From NCBI RefSeq assembly GCF_001650875.1, contig NZ_LXYI01000009.1, positions 186,001 to 250,000 on the forward strand: a stretch of 64,000 bases of DNA, written 5' to 3'. A program made the position numbers and the translations under genes. This document shows positions 17,465-26,426 of the stretch, one piece after another (positions within the stretch are counted from its first letter, which is position 1; the number at the start of each line of letters is the position of its first letter). The stretch is from Sulfitobacter sp. EhC04. Its GTDB lineage: Bacteria > Pseudomonadota > Alphaproteobacteria > Rhodobacterales > Rhodobacteraceae. The notes below the pieces were generated by a model. It searched no databases. It worked only from the letters and a program-made list of their open reading frames with translations, and was not told where the DNA came from.

Positions 17465-18745
17465 ATGAAACTGAAAACCTCTGCTCTTGTGACCGGCGCC
17501 TTGATGGGCTCCGCCGTTATGGCTGCCGCCGAATGTGCCGACCCTGTGAAGGTCGGCGTGTTGCACTCCCTTTCCGGGACAATGGCGATTTCCGAAACCA
17601 CGTTGAAAGACACGATGCTGCTGCTGATCGAGGAACAGAATGCCAAGGGTGGCGTTCTGGGCTGCCAGATCGAGGCGGTTGTGGTCGATCCGGCCTCCGA
17701 CTGGCCGCTCTTCGCCGAAAAGGCGCGTGAACTGCTGACAGTGCATGATGTCGATGTGATCTTTGGCAACTGGACAAGCGTTTCCCGCAAGTCCGTACTG
17801 CCGGTGATCGAGGAACTGAACGGCTTGCTGTTCTATCCGGTGCAATACGAAGGTGAGGAAAGCTCGAAGAACGTGTTCTACACTGGGGCCGCGCCGAACC
17901 AGCAGGCGATCCCCGCGACCGACTATTTCCTTGAGGAACTGGGCGTCGAGAAATTCGCGCTGCTGGGCACCGACTATGTCTATCCGCGCACCACGAACAA
18001 CATCCTTGAAAGCTATCTGAAGTCCAAGGGGATCGCGCAGGAGGACATCTTTGTAAACTACACACCCTTTGGTCATTCCGACTGGGCGACCATTGTGGCC
18101 GATGTGGTGGCACTGGGTGCGGACGGCAAACAGGTTGGCGTGATCTCCACCATCAACGGCGACGCCAACATCGGCTTTTACAAGGAACTGGCGGCGGCGG
18201 GCATCTCTGCCGATGACATCCCCGTGGTGGCATTCTCCGTCGGTGAGGAAGAACTGTCAGGCCTCGATACCTCCAACCTTGTCGGGCATCTGGCGGCCTG
18301 GAATTATTTCCAGTCGGCAGAATCCGAAGCCAACGATGCCTGGGTTGCCGCATGGAAAGCCAAGATGGGCGAAGACCGCGTGACCAACGACCCGATGGAA
18401 GCGCATTACATCGGGTTCAACATGTGGGTGAACGCGGTTGAAGCGGCAGGCAGCACGGAGGTGGATGCGGTGCGCAGCGCGATGTACGGGCAGGAATTTC
18501 CAAACCTGACCGGCGGCACAGCCGTGATGCTGCCGAACCATCACCTTGCCAAGCCGGTGCTGATTGGTGAAATCACCGCCGAAGGCCAGTTCGATATCGT
18601 CAGCCAGACCAGCGAAGTGCCGGGCGACGCCTGGACCGACTTCCTGCCGGAATCCGCTGTGCTGACATCGGATTGGAAGGACCTGGGCTGCGGCATGTAC
18701 AACACCGAGACCAAGTCCTGCGTACAGCTGACATCCAACTACTGA
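17465..18745 (+). CDS. urtA: Urea ABC transporter, substrate-binding protein
   Basis: A 426-residue periplasmic binding protein with a signal peptide (MKLKTSALVTGALMGSAVMAAAE) and the UrtA family pattern: VKVGVLHSLSGTMAISE at the start of the mature chain, QIEAVVVDPASDWP, FGNWTSVSRKSVLPV, LFYPVQYEGEESS, GTDYVYPRTTN and the LPNHHLAKPV segment near the end. It captures urea (or short amides) and delivers it to UrtBC. It is the first gene of the urtABCDE operon. A GC-rich hairpin behind it may reduce transcription into the permease genes and so favour this protein. Confidence 0.96.
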   Translation: MKLKTSALVTGALMGSAVMAAAECADPVKVGVLHSLSGTMAISETTLKDTMLLLIEEQNAKGGVLGCQIEAVVVDPASDWPLFAEKARELLTVHDVDVIFGNWTSVSRKSVLPVIEELNGLLFYPVQYEGEESSKNVFYTGAAPNQQAIPATDYFLEELGVEKFALLGTDYVYPRTTNNILESYLKSKGIAQEDIFVNYTPFGHSDWATIVADVVALGADGKQVGVISTINGDANIGFYKELAAAGISADDIPVVAFSVGEEELSGLDTSNLVGHLAAWNYFQSAESEANDAWVAAWKAKMGEDRVTNDPMEAHYIGFNMWVNAVEAAGSTEVDAVRSAMYGQEFPNLTGGTAVMLPNHHLAKPVLIGEITAEGQFDIVSQTSEVPGDAWTDFLPESAVLTSDWKDLGCGMYNTETKSCVQLTSNY

Positions 18746-18752
18746 ACCAGCG

Positions 18753-18777
18753 CGGCGCGGGGTTCCCCCTCGCGCCG
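18753..18777 (+). terminator. Attenuator-like hairpin between urtA and urtB
   Basis: CGGCGCG.GGG and CCC.CGCGCCG arms around TTCC, eight bases after the urtA stop, followed by ACTTTCC, a weak T-tract. Such hairpins are common after binding-protein genes and let part of the transcripts stop or protect the upstream mRNA. Confidence 0.45.
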
Positions 18778-18808
18778 ACTTTCCTGATTGAATGATTGGC
18801 TTCCCCTG

Positions 18809-20740
18809 ATGCTTCGCCCGTTTTTCCTGGCCCTGGCGCTTTGCCTGACCTTTCCCGTTGTCGTCAGCGCGCAAAGCCTGCAACCGATCCTGCAAAGCCA
18901 TGCCGAAGAGGTTCTCAAGCCCGGTCGGCGCAGCGTCGATGTGGTTTTGGTTGATCTGGTGGCCAGCGGCCTGCCGCAGGCGGTCCCCTTTCTTGAGGCC
19001 TGGCGCGACCGCGAGATCGTGCAGCGCGCGGGCGACGGGCTGTTCTTTCGGCGCAAGGGTGGTGATCTGATCGACCTGGACACCGCCATAGTTGCAGGCC
19101 CCGCCGCAGGTGCCACGTTGACAGAGGCCCGCCCCAACGGCGGCGTGCGCCGCGCGATCAGCGAGGCGCTGGTGCAATTCCAGCTGTCCGATCCCGATAT
19201 CGACAAGCGCCGCGCGGCGGTCGAGGCGATTGCCCGCAGCATGGAGGCCAGCCAGCTTGAACCGCTGACCGCCTCCATCGCGGCGGAGAGCGACCCCCGG
19301 CTGAAACGGGTAAAATCCCGCCTGGCCGGGATGTTGGGCGCGCTCTTTGCCGAAACGACCGAGGGGCGCGTGGCAGCCATCGAGGCGCTGTCGGGGGATC
19401 TGTCCGTCGATGTGCGTGCGGTGCTGAACACCATTCTGGCCACACAGGACGGCGTGGCAAAGGAACAGCCCAACGACGCCAATATCGCGCGCATCCTGAA
19501 AACCAGCACCGATCTGACCGCGCCGCAAGCCTATGCGCGGCTCGCGGAGGCCGGTCTGGCCCCCGCCCTTGTGACCCGCAGTGATATCCGCGCCGCCCTG
19601 ATCGCAAACATCGTCGACGGTACGGTCGGCGGCACTGCCGTTGCACAGCTTGACAATGATGCGGATCGCGCCGCCGCTTATGACGCGCTGGCCGCCGAAG
19701 GCGCGGTGCCGCCGCGTGTAAGCGCCCAAGAAGAGGCGGAGGCGATTGCGAACCACGTCTTTTTCCAAAGCTATACCGAACCTGACCCCGCCGTCACCGA
19801 CGCCGCCCGTGCCGTATTGAACGGGATCGAGACGCGGGTGTCGTTCAGTCAGGCCGCAGACCTGGGCCTTGATGCGCTTTCGCTCGCCTCGATCTACTTT
19901 CTTGCCGCCATCGGCCTGGCCATCACCTTTGGCGTGATGGGCGTGATCAACATGGCGCATGGCGAATTCATCATGATGGGGGCCTATACCGGCTTTGTCG
20001 TGCAGCAGTTCGTGCCCGACTACACCGTGTCGATCATCATCGCCCTGCCACTGGCGTTTGCCCTGACCTTTGGCGCGGGCGTGGCGATGGAACGCCTGGT
20101 GATCCGCCATCTTTATCATCGCCCGCTGGAGACGCTGCTGGCGACTTTCGGCATCTCCATTGCCCTGCAACAACTGGCCAAGAACATCTTTGGCACCCAG
20201 GCGCGGCCCCTGACCTCGCCCGGCTGGCTGGACGGGGCGCTGGTGATCAATGACGTGATCGCCATCAGCTATATCCGCATCGCGATCTTTGTGCTGGCGC
20301 TGATGTTTCTGGCGCTGATCCTGCTGGTGCTGAACCGTACCCGCCTGGGGCTTGAGGTCCGCGCGGTGACCCAGAACCCCGGCATGGCGGCCTCCATGGG
20401 GATCAACCCGGACCGGATCAACATGCTGACCTTTGGTCTGGGGTCCGGCATCGCTGGAATCGCAGGCGTGGCCATCGGGCTTTACGCAAAAGTCACCTCC
20501 GAGATGGGTGCCGATTACATCGTGCAAAGCTTCATGACCGTGGTGGTCGGCGGCGTCGGGAACGTCTGGGGCACGCTTGCCGGGGCGTCGATGATCGGCT
20601 TCCTGCAAAAGGGCATCGAATGGCTGAACCCTTCGAACACGCTGGCGGCGCAGACCTACATGATCCTTTTCATCATCCTTTTCATCCAGTTCCGTCCCAA
20701 GGGCATTGTCGCCCTCAAGGGCCGGGCGGCAGCAGATTGA
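18809..20740 (+). CDS. urtB: Urea ABC transporter, permease UrtB
   Basis: A 643-residue permease. It begins with a signal-like helix (MLRPFFLALALCLTFPVVVSAQS), followed by a large extracytoplasmic alpha-helical domain of about 330 residues (HEAT-like repeats, typical of proteobacterial UrtB), and then the LivH-type permease (from about residue 350, DALSLASIYFLAAIGLAITFGVMGVINMAHGEF) with about eight membrane helices, ending with the conserved GNVWGTLAGA segment. It forms the urea channel with UrtC. The ATG at 18809 begins the signal-like helix; a TTG 21 bases upstream is in frame. Confidence 0.95.
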   Translation: MLRPFFLALALCLTFPVVVSAQSLQPILQSHAEEVLKPGRRSVDVVLVDLVASGLPQAVPFLEAWRDREIVQRAGDGLFFRRKGGDLIDLDTAIVAGPAAGATLTEARPNGGVRRAISEALVQFQLSDPDIDKRRAAVEAIARSMEASQLEPLTASIAAESDPRLKRVKSRLAGMLGALFAETTEGRVAAIEALSGDLSVDVRAVLNTILATQDGVAKEQPNDANIARILKTSTDLTAPQAYARLAEAGLAPALVTRSDIRAALIANIVDGTVGGTAVAQLDNDADRAAAYDALAAEGAVPPRVSAQEEAEAIANHVFFQSYTEPDPAVTDAARAVLNGIETRVSFSQAADLGLDALSLASIYFLAAIGLAITFGVMGVINMAHGEFIMMGAYTGFVVQQFVPDYTVSIIIALPLAFALTFGAGVAMERLVIRHLYHRPLETLLATFGISIALQQLAKNIFGTQARPLTSPGWLDGALVINDVIAISYIRIAIFVLALMFLALILLVLNRTRLGLEVRAVTQNPGMAASMGINPDRINMLTFGLGSGIAGIAGVAIGLYAKVTSEMGADYIVQSFMTVVVGGVGNVWGTLAGASMIGFLQKGIEWLNPSNTLAAQTYMILFIILFIQFRPKGIVALKGRAAAD

Positions 20741-20806
20741 GGCTTCACATGATGCATGATCGCGGTATCCTGCGGGTTCAATCCCATTCAACGACGGAAA
20801 TTTCAG

Positions 20807-21214
20807 ATGAAGCTTATTCCCGCATTCCTCGGAGTCATTTTGCTGGCCACATCGGCGCAGGCCGACGGCTACGGGTTCAGAACACCGTCAGGCAATATCT
20901 ATTGCAACGGCTCGCTGGACGGCGGCGACATCAGCTGCACCATTGCAGAGCGGTCGTCGGGGCCGGTTCTGCCGCGCCCCGGCTGGTGCAACGGCTATTG
21001 GGGGCATACCTTCACGCTGAACCGCTATGGGCCGGTGCAGATGGAATGCAGCCAGGCCGCACCACGCAAATCAAGCTACACGGATGTGGCACCCTACGGC
21101 GAAACCGGGCATTTCGCAGAGATTACCTGCCAGTCGGAACGCAGCGGGCTGACCTGCCGCAATGCAGAGGGGCACGGCTTCATGCTGTCGCGCCGGGTGC
21201 AACAGCTCTTCTGA
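20807..21214 (+). CDS. Secreted DUF6636-like protein inside the urt operon
   Basis: A 135-residue exported protein. MKLIPAFLGVILLATSAQA is a signal peptide and the mature part starts GYGFRTPSGNIYCNGSLD, the pattern I associate with the DUF6636 family (an SGNI.C core). It has seven cysteines in the mature part, mostly in pairs separated by 20-40 residues, which suggests disulfides in the periplasm. It lies in the same direction between urtB (66 bases upstream) and urtC (25 bases downstream) and is probably co-transcribed. This is not a standard member of the urea operon; whether it serves urea uptake is unknown. Confidence 0.6.
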   Translation: MKLIPAFLGVILLATSAQADGYGFRTPSGNIYCNGSLDGGDISCTIAERSSGPVLPRPGWCNGYWGHTFTLNRYGPVQMECSQAAPRKSSYTDVAPYGETGHFAEITCQSERSGLTCRNAEGHGFMLSRRVQQLF

Positions 21215-21239
21215 CGCCCCGCCTTGGGGGGGTCGCGCC

Positions 21240-22406
21240 ATGAGACGCAGTTTCATCGCGCAGAACCCGTCCATCCTGTGGTTTCTTTGCGCGCTTGCGC
21301 TGTTCACGCTGGGTGTCACCATCCTGTCCGAAGGCTTCGGCATCGGCGTGATCTCAACTTCTTTTGTAAAGACATTGGGCAAGACGCTGTGCCTGTGCCT
21401 GATCGCCATCGCGATGGATGTGGTCTGGGGCTATTGCGGCATCCTCAGCCTGGGGCATTTCGCCTTTTTCGGGATCGGCGGCTATGCCATCGGCATGTGG
21501 CTGATGTACGCGCGCACCGAAGGGATCGTGATGGGCAGCCTCGCGGGCCAGCCCCTGCCCCCCACCCCGGCAGAGATTTCGGACACCATCGGCAACCAGA
21601 TCTTTGGCGTTGTCGGCAGTTCCGAGTTTCCGCTGATCTGGGCCTTTGCGGACAATCTGTTCCTGCAACTGCTGATGGTCATCGTTGTTCCCGGTCTGCT
21701 GGCGCTGGTGTTCGGCTGGCTGGCCTTCCGCAGCCGGGTGACCGGCGTCTACCTGTCAATCCTGACCCAGGCGATGACGCTGGCGCTGTCGCTGTACCTG
21801 TTCCAGAACGACAGCGGGCTGCGCGGCAACAACGGGCTGTCCGGGTTGCAGAATATTCCCGGATTCGAGGACACCTCGCAGGCCGCCATATCGCTGGTGT
21901 TCTTCCTGGTCTCCGCCTTTGCGCTTGGGGCAGCCTATCTGTTCTTTGCCTGGGTGGTATCGGGCAAGATGGGCAGCGTGGTGAAGGGCATCCGCGATAA
22001 CGAGGCGCGGGTGCGGTTCCTGGGCTATCACGTCGAAAGCTACAAGCTGTTCATCTTTACAATCACAGCCATCGTGTCAGGCATCGCCGGGGCGCTTTAT
22101 TACCCGCAGGCGGGCATCATCAACCCCGGAGAGATCGCGCCCATCGCCTCGATCTATCTGGCGGTCTGGGTCGCCATCGGCGGGCGCGGGCGGCTTTACG
22201 GTGCCGTCATCGGGGCGGCCATTGTATCGCTCTTGTCGTCCTGGTTCACCGGCGGCGGTGCGCCGGACATCAACCTTTGGGTCTATACCATCCAATGGAC
22301 CAACTGGTGGCTGGTGCTGCTGGGCCTCAGCTTTGTGACCGTGACACTGTTCTTTCCCAAGGGCATTGGCGGGCTGTTCGATTATCTGGTGAGGAAACAA
22401 TCATGA
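21240..22406 (+). CDS. urtC: Urea ABC transporter, permease UrtC
   Basis: A 388-residue LivM-type permease with about nine or ten membrane helices. Conserved segments include WGYCGILSLGHFAFFGIGGYAIGMWLM, LTQAMTLALSL, GIRDNEARVRFLGYHVESYKL (the cytoplasmic loop that contacts the ATPases) and WVAIGGRGRLYGAVIGA. It pairs with UrtB. Its stop overlaps the urtD start (ATGA), which points to translational coupling. Confidence 0.95.
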   Translation: MRRSFIAQNPSILWFLCALALFTLGVTILSEGFGIGVISTSFVKTLGKTLCLCLIAIAMDVVWGYCGILSLGHFAFFGIGGYAIGMWLMYARTEGIVMGSLAGQPLPPTPAEISDTIGNQIFGVVGSSEFPLIWAFADNLFLQLLMVIVVPGLLALVFGWLAFRSRVTGVYLSILTQAMTLALSLYLFQNDSGLRGNNGLSGLQNIPGFEDTSQAAISLVFFLVSAFALGAAYLFFAWVVSGKMGSVVKGIRDNEARVRFLGYHVESYKLFIFTITAIVSGIAGALYYPQAGIINPGEIAPIASIYLAVWVAIGGRGRLYGAVIGAAIVSLLSSWFTGGGAPDINLWVYTIQWTNWWLVLLGLSFVTVTLFFPKGIGGLFDYLVRKQS

Positions 22407-23152
22407 GCATGCTGCTTGAGGTCAACGGCGTCACCGTCACCTTTGACGGGTTCCGGGCGATCAACAACCTGTCGATCAACTTTGCCCCAGCCGAGTTGCG
22501 CGCCATCATCGGGCCGAACGGGGCGGGCAAGACGACCTTCATGGACATCGTCACCGGCAAGACCAGGCCGGACAAGGGCGAGGTGATCTGGGGCGAGCGC
22601 AACATTTCCCTGCTTGGCATGTCAGAAAGCGAGATCGCCAAGGAAGGCATCGGGCGCAAATTTCAGAAGCCCACCGTGTTCGAGGATCAGACGGTGCGGC
22701 AGAACCTTGCAATGGCGCTGAAGAACCCGCGCGGGCCCTTTGCGGTGCTGATGCACAAGAAAACCGCTGCCAATGGCGCGAGAATCGAAAAGATCGCCGA
22801 GGATATCGGCCTGAGCGACAGCCTGACCCGCGTCGCGGGCGAGCTGAGCCATGGCCAGAAACAATGGCTGGAGATCGGCATGCTGCTGGCGCAGGAACCG
22901 CGCCTGATGCTGGTGGATGAACCCGCCGCCGGGATGACGGCGGAAGAACGCGAAAAGACAACTGACATTTTGCGCGAGGCGGCAAAGACCCGCGCGGTGG
23001 TCGTGGTGGAACATGACATGGAATTCGTGCGCCGCCTGGACTGCAAGGTAACGGTATTACACGAAGGGGCCGTGCTGGCCGAGGGACGGCTTGATCACGT
23101 CACTGCCGATCCGACGGTCATCGACGTCTATCTGGGGCGCGGTCATGCTTGA
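22403..23152 (+). CDS. urtD: Urea ABC transporter, ATPase UrtD
   Basis: A 249-residue LivG-type ATPase with Walker A GPNGAGKTT (about residues 34-42), the Q-loop region GIGRKFQKPTVFEDQTV, signature ELSHGQKQWLEIG and Walker B LMLVDEPAAGMT, followed by a D/H-loop VVVVEHDMEF. It energises urea import from the cytoplasmic face. It overlaps urtC by four bases and urtE by eight. Confidence 0.95.
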   Translation: MSMLLEVNGVTVTFDGFRAINNLSINFAPAELRAIIGPNGAGKTTFMDIVTGKTRPDKGEVIWGERNISLLGMSESEIAKEGIGRKFQKPTVFEDQTVRQNLAMALKNPRGPFAVLMHKKTAANGARIEKIAEDIGLSDSLTRVAGELSHGQKQWLEIGMLLAQEPRLMLVDEPAAGMTAEEREKTTDILREAAKTRAVVVVEHDMEFVRRLDCKVTVLHEGAVLAEGRLDHVTADPTVIDVYLGRGHA

Positions 23153-23840
23153 TATCGCGAATCTCGACCTGAAATACGGACAAAGCCAGATCCTGTTCGG
23201 TGTCTCGGTGACCGCATATGTGGGGCATATCACTGCCGTCATGGGCAACAATGGCGTGGGCAAGACCAGTCTGCTCAAGGCCATTGCCGGGCGGCATCCC
23301 GCGCGCGCTGACCGGGCCGAGGTCGGCGGTGCCACCCTGCCCCTGTCATCGGCCGTGCGCGCGGCGCGGGCCGGCATCGCCTATGTGCCGCAGGGCCGCG
23401 AAGTCTTTCCCATGATGAGCGTGCAGGAGAACCTGCAAACCGGCTTTGCCTGTCTGCCGAAATCCGATCATGTGATTCCCGATCATGTGTTTGAGCTGTT
23501 CCCGGTGCTGCGCGACATGAAATCGCGGCGCGGCGGCGATCTGTCGGGCGGGCAGCAACAACAACTTGCCATCGCCCGCGCCCTGATCACCCGCCCCAAG
23601 GTGCTGCTGCTGGACGAGCCGACGGAGGGCATTCAGCCCAATATCATACAACAGATCGGCGACGCGCTGGAGCTTTTGCGGGAACAGGGTCAGATGGCCA
23701 TTGTGCTGGTCGAACAGAACGCCGATTTCGCCTATCGGCTTGGCGACTCCTTTGTCGTGATGGAGGGTGGCCGGGTCAAGCGAAGCCGCGACAAATTGGA
23801 CTACCCCAAGGCAGAAATCATGAGCGATTTATCGCTGTAA
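23145..23840 (+). CDS. urtE: Urea ABC transporter, ATPase UrtE
   Basis: A 231-residue LivF-type ATPase with Walker A GNNGVGKTS (about residues 33-41), the loop YVPQGREVFPMMSVQENL, signature DLSGGQQQQLAIARAL, Walker B VLLLDEPTEGIQPNIIQQIG and the histidine position replaced by Q in LVEQNADF, as is normal in LivF/UrtE proteins. It is the last gene of the operon. No urease genes follow in the window. Confidence 0.95.
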   Translation: MLDIANLDLKYGQSQILFGVSVTAYVGHITAVMGNNGVGKTSLLKAIAGRHPARADRAEVGGATLPLSSAVRAARAGIAYVPQGREVFPMMSVQENLQTGFACLPKSDHVIPDHVFELFPVLRDMKSRRGGDLSGGQQQQLAIARALITRPKVLLLDEPTEGIQPNIIQQIGDALELLREQGQMAIVLVEQNADFAYRLGDSFVVMEGGRVKRSRDKLDYPKAEIMSDLSL

Positions 23841-23992
23841 ACGCCAGACTCCCCCTATATTGGCGCGTTTGCACAATCTTTAATTGCATTGTCGTCATAA
23901 TTTCGCCCGCTTTTCCCGTTTAGGTATAGCAAGCGCAGTCATTGAATACTGCGGGTGCTGAGGCCCCACGTGGCAAGATAAAAAGGTGATAT

Positions 23993-24973
23993 ATGCGACT
24001 TCTCGCTGTTGATGATGATCCGGTTGTTCTTGACCTTCTGACCGTCGTATTTGGTCAGGATGATATGCCCGATATCACCTGCGCCCAGTCCGCCGACCAG
24101 GCCCTGACCATGCTGGAGGAAAGTGACACCCGCTTCGATTGCCTGATCCTCGACATCGAGATGCCGGGCATGAACGGGATCAAACTGTGCCGCAAGATCC
24201 GGACCATGCCGGACTACCGTGAAACGCCGATCCTCATGCTGACCTCGGTCAGGGACCGCATCAAGATCGAAAGTGCCTTTGCCGCCGGGGCCAATGACTA
24301 TGTCACCAAGCCCTTTGACGTCAAAGAAATCACAACCCGGATCCGGGTGGCGAAACGCATGTCGGAAACCACCGAAAGCGCGCCCCGTCTCGACCCCCTC
24401 TTGCCCGCCGTCGACGCGGAGAAGGGCAACCATGCCTTCGGCATCGGCTGTCCCGTCCGGCTCAACCATCACGAGCAGCTGATCCTGCCCTTCTCGCTGG
24501 GCAACTACCTGTCGCAACTCTCGCGGCAGGCGCTGGACCAATGCTGTGTCTTTGCGGTGCGGATCGAAGAGATCGAAGCATTGTACAACAATTGCACCAG
24601 CCAGGAATATGCCATTGCCCTGGGCGAGATCGTCGACGCCATCGTCGAAGTGGTCGATCATCCCAACCTGTTGCTGGCATACGAAGGCAAAGGGATGATA
24701 CTGGCCATCAGTCAGGGGGTTGAGCCGCCGGAATGGCCCGAGATCGAGGACCGGACCCACGCTCTGCTGGATTCCGGCTCGGCGGTCTATACCGACGGCA
24801 CACCAATGGACCTCAGGGTGTCGATCGGCAACCCGATCCCGCCCTATACCAACCGCAACCAGCGGGTGAAAAAGACATTCGACCGCGCCATCGACCGCGC
24901 CATGATGCGCAGCCGCAGCAATGCGGCCCTAAGGTCGAAGATGAGCGGAAAATCACCGGCGGGTGTGTTTTAG
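23993..24973 (+). CDS. Response regulator with degenerate GGDEF-like output domain
   Basis: A 326-residue protein. The N-terminal receiver domain (residues 1 to about 120) has the acidic pair in VDDDP, the phosphorylatable aspartate in LILDIEMPGMNG (D53), the Ser/Thr in MLTSVRD and the lysine in YVTKPFD, so it should be active. The C-terminal 190 residues have the strand-helix spacing of a GGDEF domain (FAVRIEEIEALY, EIVDAIVEVV, LLLAYEGKGMILAIS, LRVSIGN), but the GGDEF signature is absent; AYEGKG stands in its place. It is therefore unlikely to make cyclic di-GMP and may act by binding a partner. No histidine kinase is next to it. A 9-bp inverted repeat follows the stop. Confidence 0.7.
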   Translation: MRLLAVDDDPVVLDLLTVVFGQDDMPDITCAQSADQALTMLEESDTRFDCLILDIEMPGMNGIKLCRKIRTMPDYRETPILMLTSVRDRIKIESAFAAGANDYVTKPFDVKEITTRIRVAKRMSETTESAPRLDPLLPAVDAEKGNHAFGIGCPVRLNHHEQLILPFSLGNYLSQLSRQALDQCCVFAVRIEEIEALYNNCTSQEYAIALGEIVDAIVEVVDHPNLLLAYEGKGMILAISQGVEPPEWPEIEDRTHALLDSGSAVYTDGTPMDLRVSIGNPIPPYTNRNQRVKKTFDRAIDRAMMRSRSNAALRSKMSGKSPAGVF

Positions 24974-25011
24974 AGCACCGTCCAGTTTACCTGAATCAAT
25001 GGCGGTGCTCT
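24972..25011 (+). terminator. Possible terminator of the response-regulator gene
   Basis: AGAGCACCG (24972-24980) and CGGTGCTCT (25003-25011) form a perfect 9-bp stem that overlaps the stop codon. The loop is long (22 bases) and only ATCCCTTTG follows, so termination may be weak. Confidence 0.4.
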
Positions 25012-25121
25012 ATCCCTTTGATATTGCGCGATGTCCGAGTCGGAAATCGTTGCCGATTTCCTCGCCATCGCTCTAGCAACGGTATCTCCCAGCAAGGCTG
25101 AAAGGCCTTGACCCACCGGCC

Positions 25122-25472
25122 TCAGTTGATTGGAAACTGGCTCAGGCAACGGGCGGCATTGCGACGGTAGTCTTCCAGCGTATCGGTCACCGATCGCCGG
25201 TCGCGCACCACCGCCATTGCCGCCTTTTTCTGGGCCCAGGTCCCGCTGACATGGCGTTCCAGGATCAGGATCGTCACACCCAGCATCACCTCTTTTTCCT
25301 CAACGCTGATCAATTCAGCCCCCGCAAGCGCCACAGCGGTCAGCGCCAGCGTATTGGAACAGCGCAGCGCCGCGGCCTCCTTGCCCTCATAGACCTTTTC
25401 GGCCGCCATGCCCGGCCCGGCGGCGACAGAGAAAACAAGTACCAGCGTTCCGAGAAAGGTCTGACGGACCAT
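25122..25472 (-). CDS. Secreted hypothetical protein
   Basis: A 116-residue protein with a signal peptide (MVRQTFLGTLVLVFSVAAGPGMA) and a mature helical part with two cysteines (RCSNTLALT and RCLSQFP), which could join. I do not recognise the family. The ATG at 25472 overlaps the stop of the gene before it (TGATG), so the two are translationally coupled. The link between a periplasmic protein and a stand-alone Lrp ligand domain is unusual. Confidence 0.6.
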   Translation of the reverse strand: MVRQTFLGTLVLVFSVAAGPGMAAEKVYEGKEAAALRCSNTLALTAVALAGAELISVEEKEVMLGVTILILERHVSGTWAQKKAAMAVVRDRRSVTDTLEDYRRNAARCLSQFPIN

Positions 25473-25711
25473 CAAAAGACCTTGAAGGTCATGGTGGTCA
25501 TCGACCTCTCGATCCCCTCGATGGTCAGCAGGTGGTCATTGATGAACACGCCAACGTCCTCCCCCTTGGGGATATAAAGCTTCATCAGCAGGTCGTATTC
25601 GCCTGACGTCGAATAGAGTTCGGAATGGATCTCGCGCAGGGCAATTTCCTCTGCCACACGGTAGGTTGTACCGGGGCGGCATCTGATCTGGATAAAAACA
25701 CAGGTGGTCAT
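25472..25711 (-). CDS. Stand-alone Lrp/AsnC ligand-binding (RAM) domain protein
   Basis: A 79-residue protein, MTTCVFIQIRCRPGTTYRVA..., with the beta-alpha-beta-beta-alpha-beta pattern of the Lrp/AsnC effector domain (GEYDLLMKLYIPKGEDVGVFIND and a late IERSMTTMTFK) but no helix-turn-helix. Such small SLs (stand-alone RAM proteins) form oligomers and bind amino acids or regulators. The open frame continues 66 codons upstream, but that part has no DNA-binding motif and crosses the hisB promoter region, so I chose the ATG at 25711. It is divergent from hisB. Confidence 0.75.
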   Translation of the reverse strand: MTTCVFIQIRCRPGTTYRVAEEIALREIHSELYSTSGEYDLLMKLYIPKGEDVGVFINDHLLTIEGIERSMTTMTFKVF

Positions 25712-25838
25712 CGGACCCTCGAAAATTGCGTTGCGCTCAGGCTGACACAAGGCCCGGTCGCCTGCAATCCCTCTTCCGGCCTTGGCGTCTGGGCCAGCGC
25801 TGCTATAAGGCTGCTGACGCCAGCCAGAGGGGCCCGAT

Positions 25839-26426
25839 ATGCGCCAGACCAGCCTGACCCGCACCACAGCCGAAACCGATGTAAGCGTCGAGATCAATCT
25901 TGACGGCACCGGCAGCTATGACAACCAGACCGGCGTGGGTTTCTTTGATCACATGCTGGACCAGCTGGCGCGCCATTCGCTGATCGACATGAAAGTGCGC
26001 GCCACCGGCGATCTGCACATCGACGATCACCACACGGTCGAGGATGTGGGCATCACGCTGGGCCAGGCGCTGGCCGGGGCGCTGGGGGACAAACGCGGCA
26101 TACGGCGTTACGGGTCCTGCCTGCTGCCGATGGATGATGCGCTCGTGCGCTCTGCGCTTGACCTGTCGGCCCGGCCTTTCCTGGTGTGGAATGTCGATCT
26201 GCCAACCGACAAGATCGGCACATTCGACACGGAGCTGGTGCGTGAATTCTTTCAGGCTTTCAGCACGCAGGGCGGCATCACCCTGCATGTTGACATGCTG
26301 CATGGGCTGAACAGCCACCACATCGTCGAGGCGGCATTCAAATCCGTCGCCCGTGCGCTGCGCGAGGCGGTCGAAGTCGATCCGCGCAAATCGGGCGATA
26401 TCCCGTCGACGAAGGGTGCGCTTTGA
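25839..26426 (+). CDS. hisB: Imidazoleglycerol-phosphate dehydratase
   Basis: A 195-residue monofunctional HisB, step six of histidine synthesis. The two internal metal-binding repeats are visible: [13 protein letters not shown] with [14 protein letters not shown], and [16 protein letters not shown]. It ends at the expected KG.L. It is the first gene of the his cluster here. The 274 bases to hisH contain a large palindrome. Confidence 0.96.
   Translation: MRQTSLTRTTAETDVSVEINLDGTGSYDNQTGVGFFDHMLDQLARHSLIDMKVRATGDLHIDDHHTVEDVGITLGQALAGALGDKRGIRRYGSCLLPMDDALVRSALDLSARPFLVWNVDLPTDKIGTFDTELVREFFQAFSTQGGITLHVDMLHGLNSHHIVEAAFKSVARALREAVEVDPRKSGDIPSTKGAL

Noticed and set aside
18257..20791. Open frame of 844 codons on the minus strand across urtB
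   Set aside because: It is an antisense shadow of urtB: composition is His/Gln/Arg/Gly-rich without motifs, and the plus strand has a complete family-typical gene. High G+C favours such frames.
24967..24976. GTTTTAGAGC, the start of a familiar type II CRISPR repeat
   Set aside because: It occurs once, over the stop codon of the response-regulator gene, with no repeat array, tracrRNA or cas gene near.
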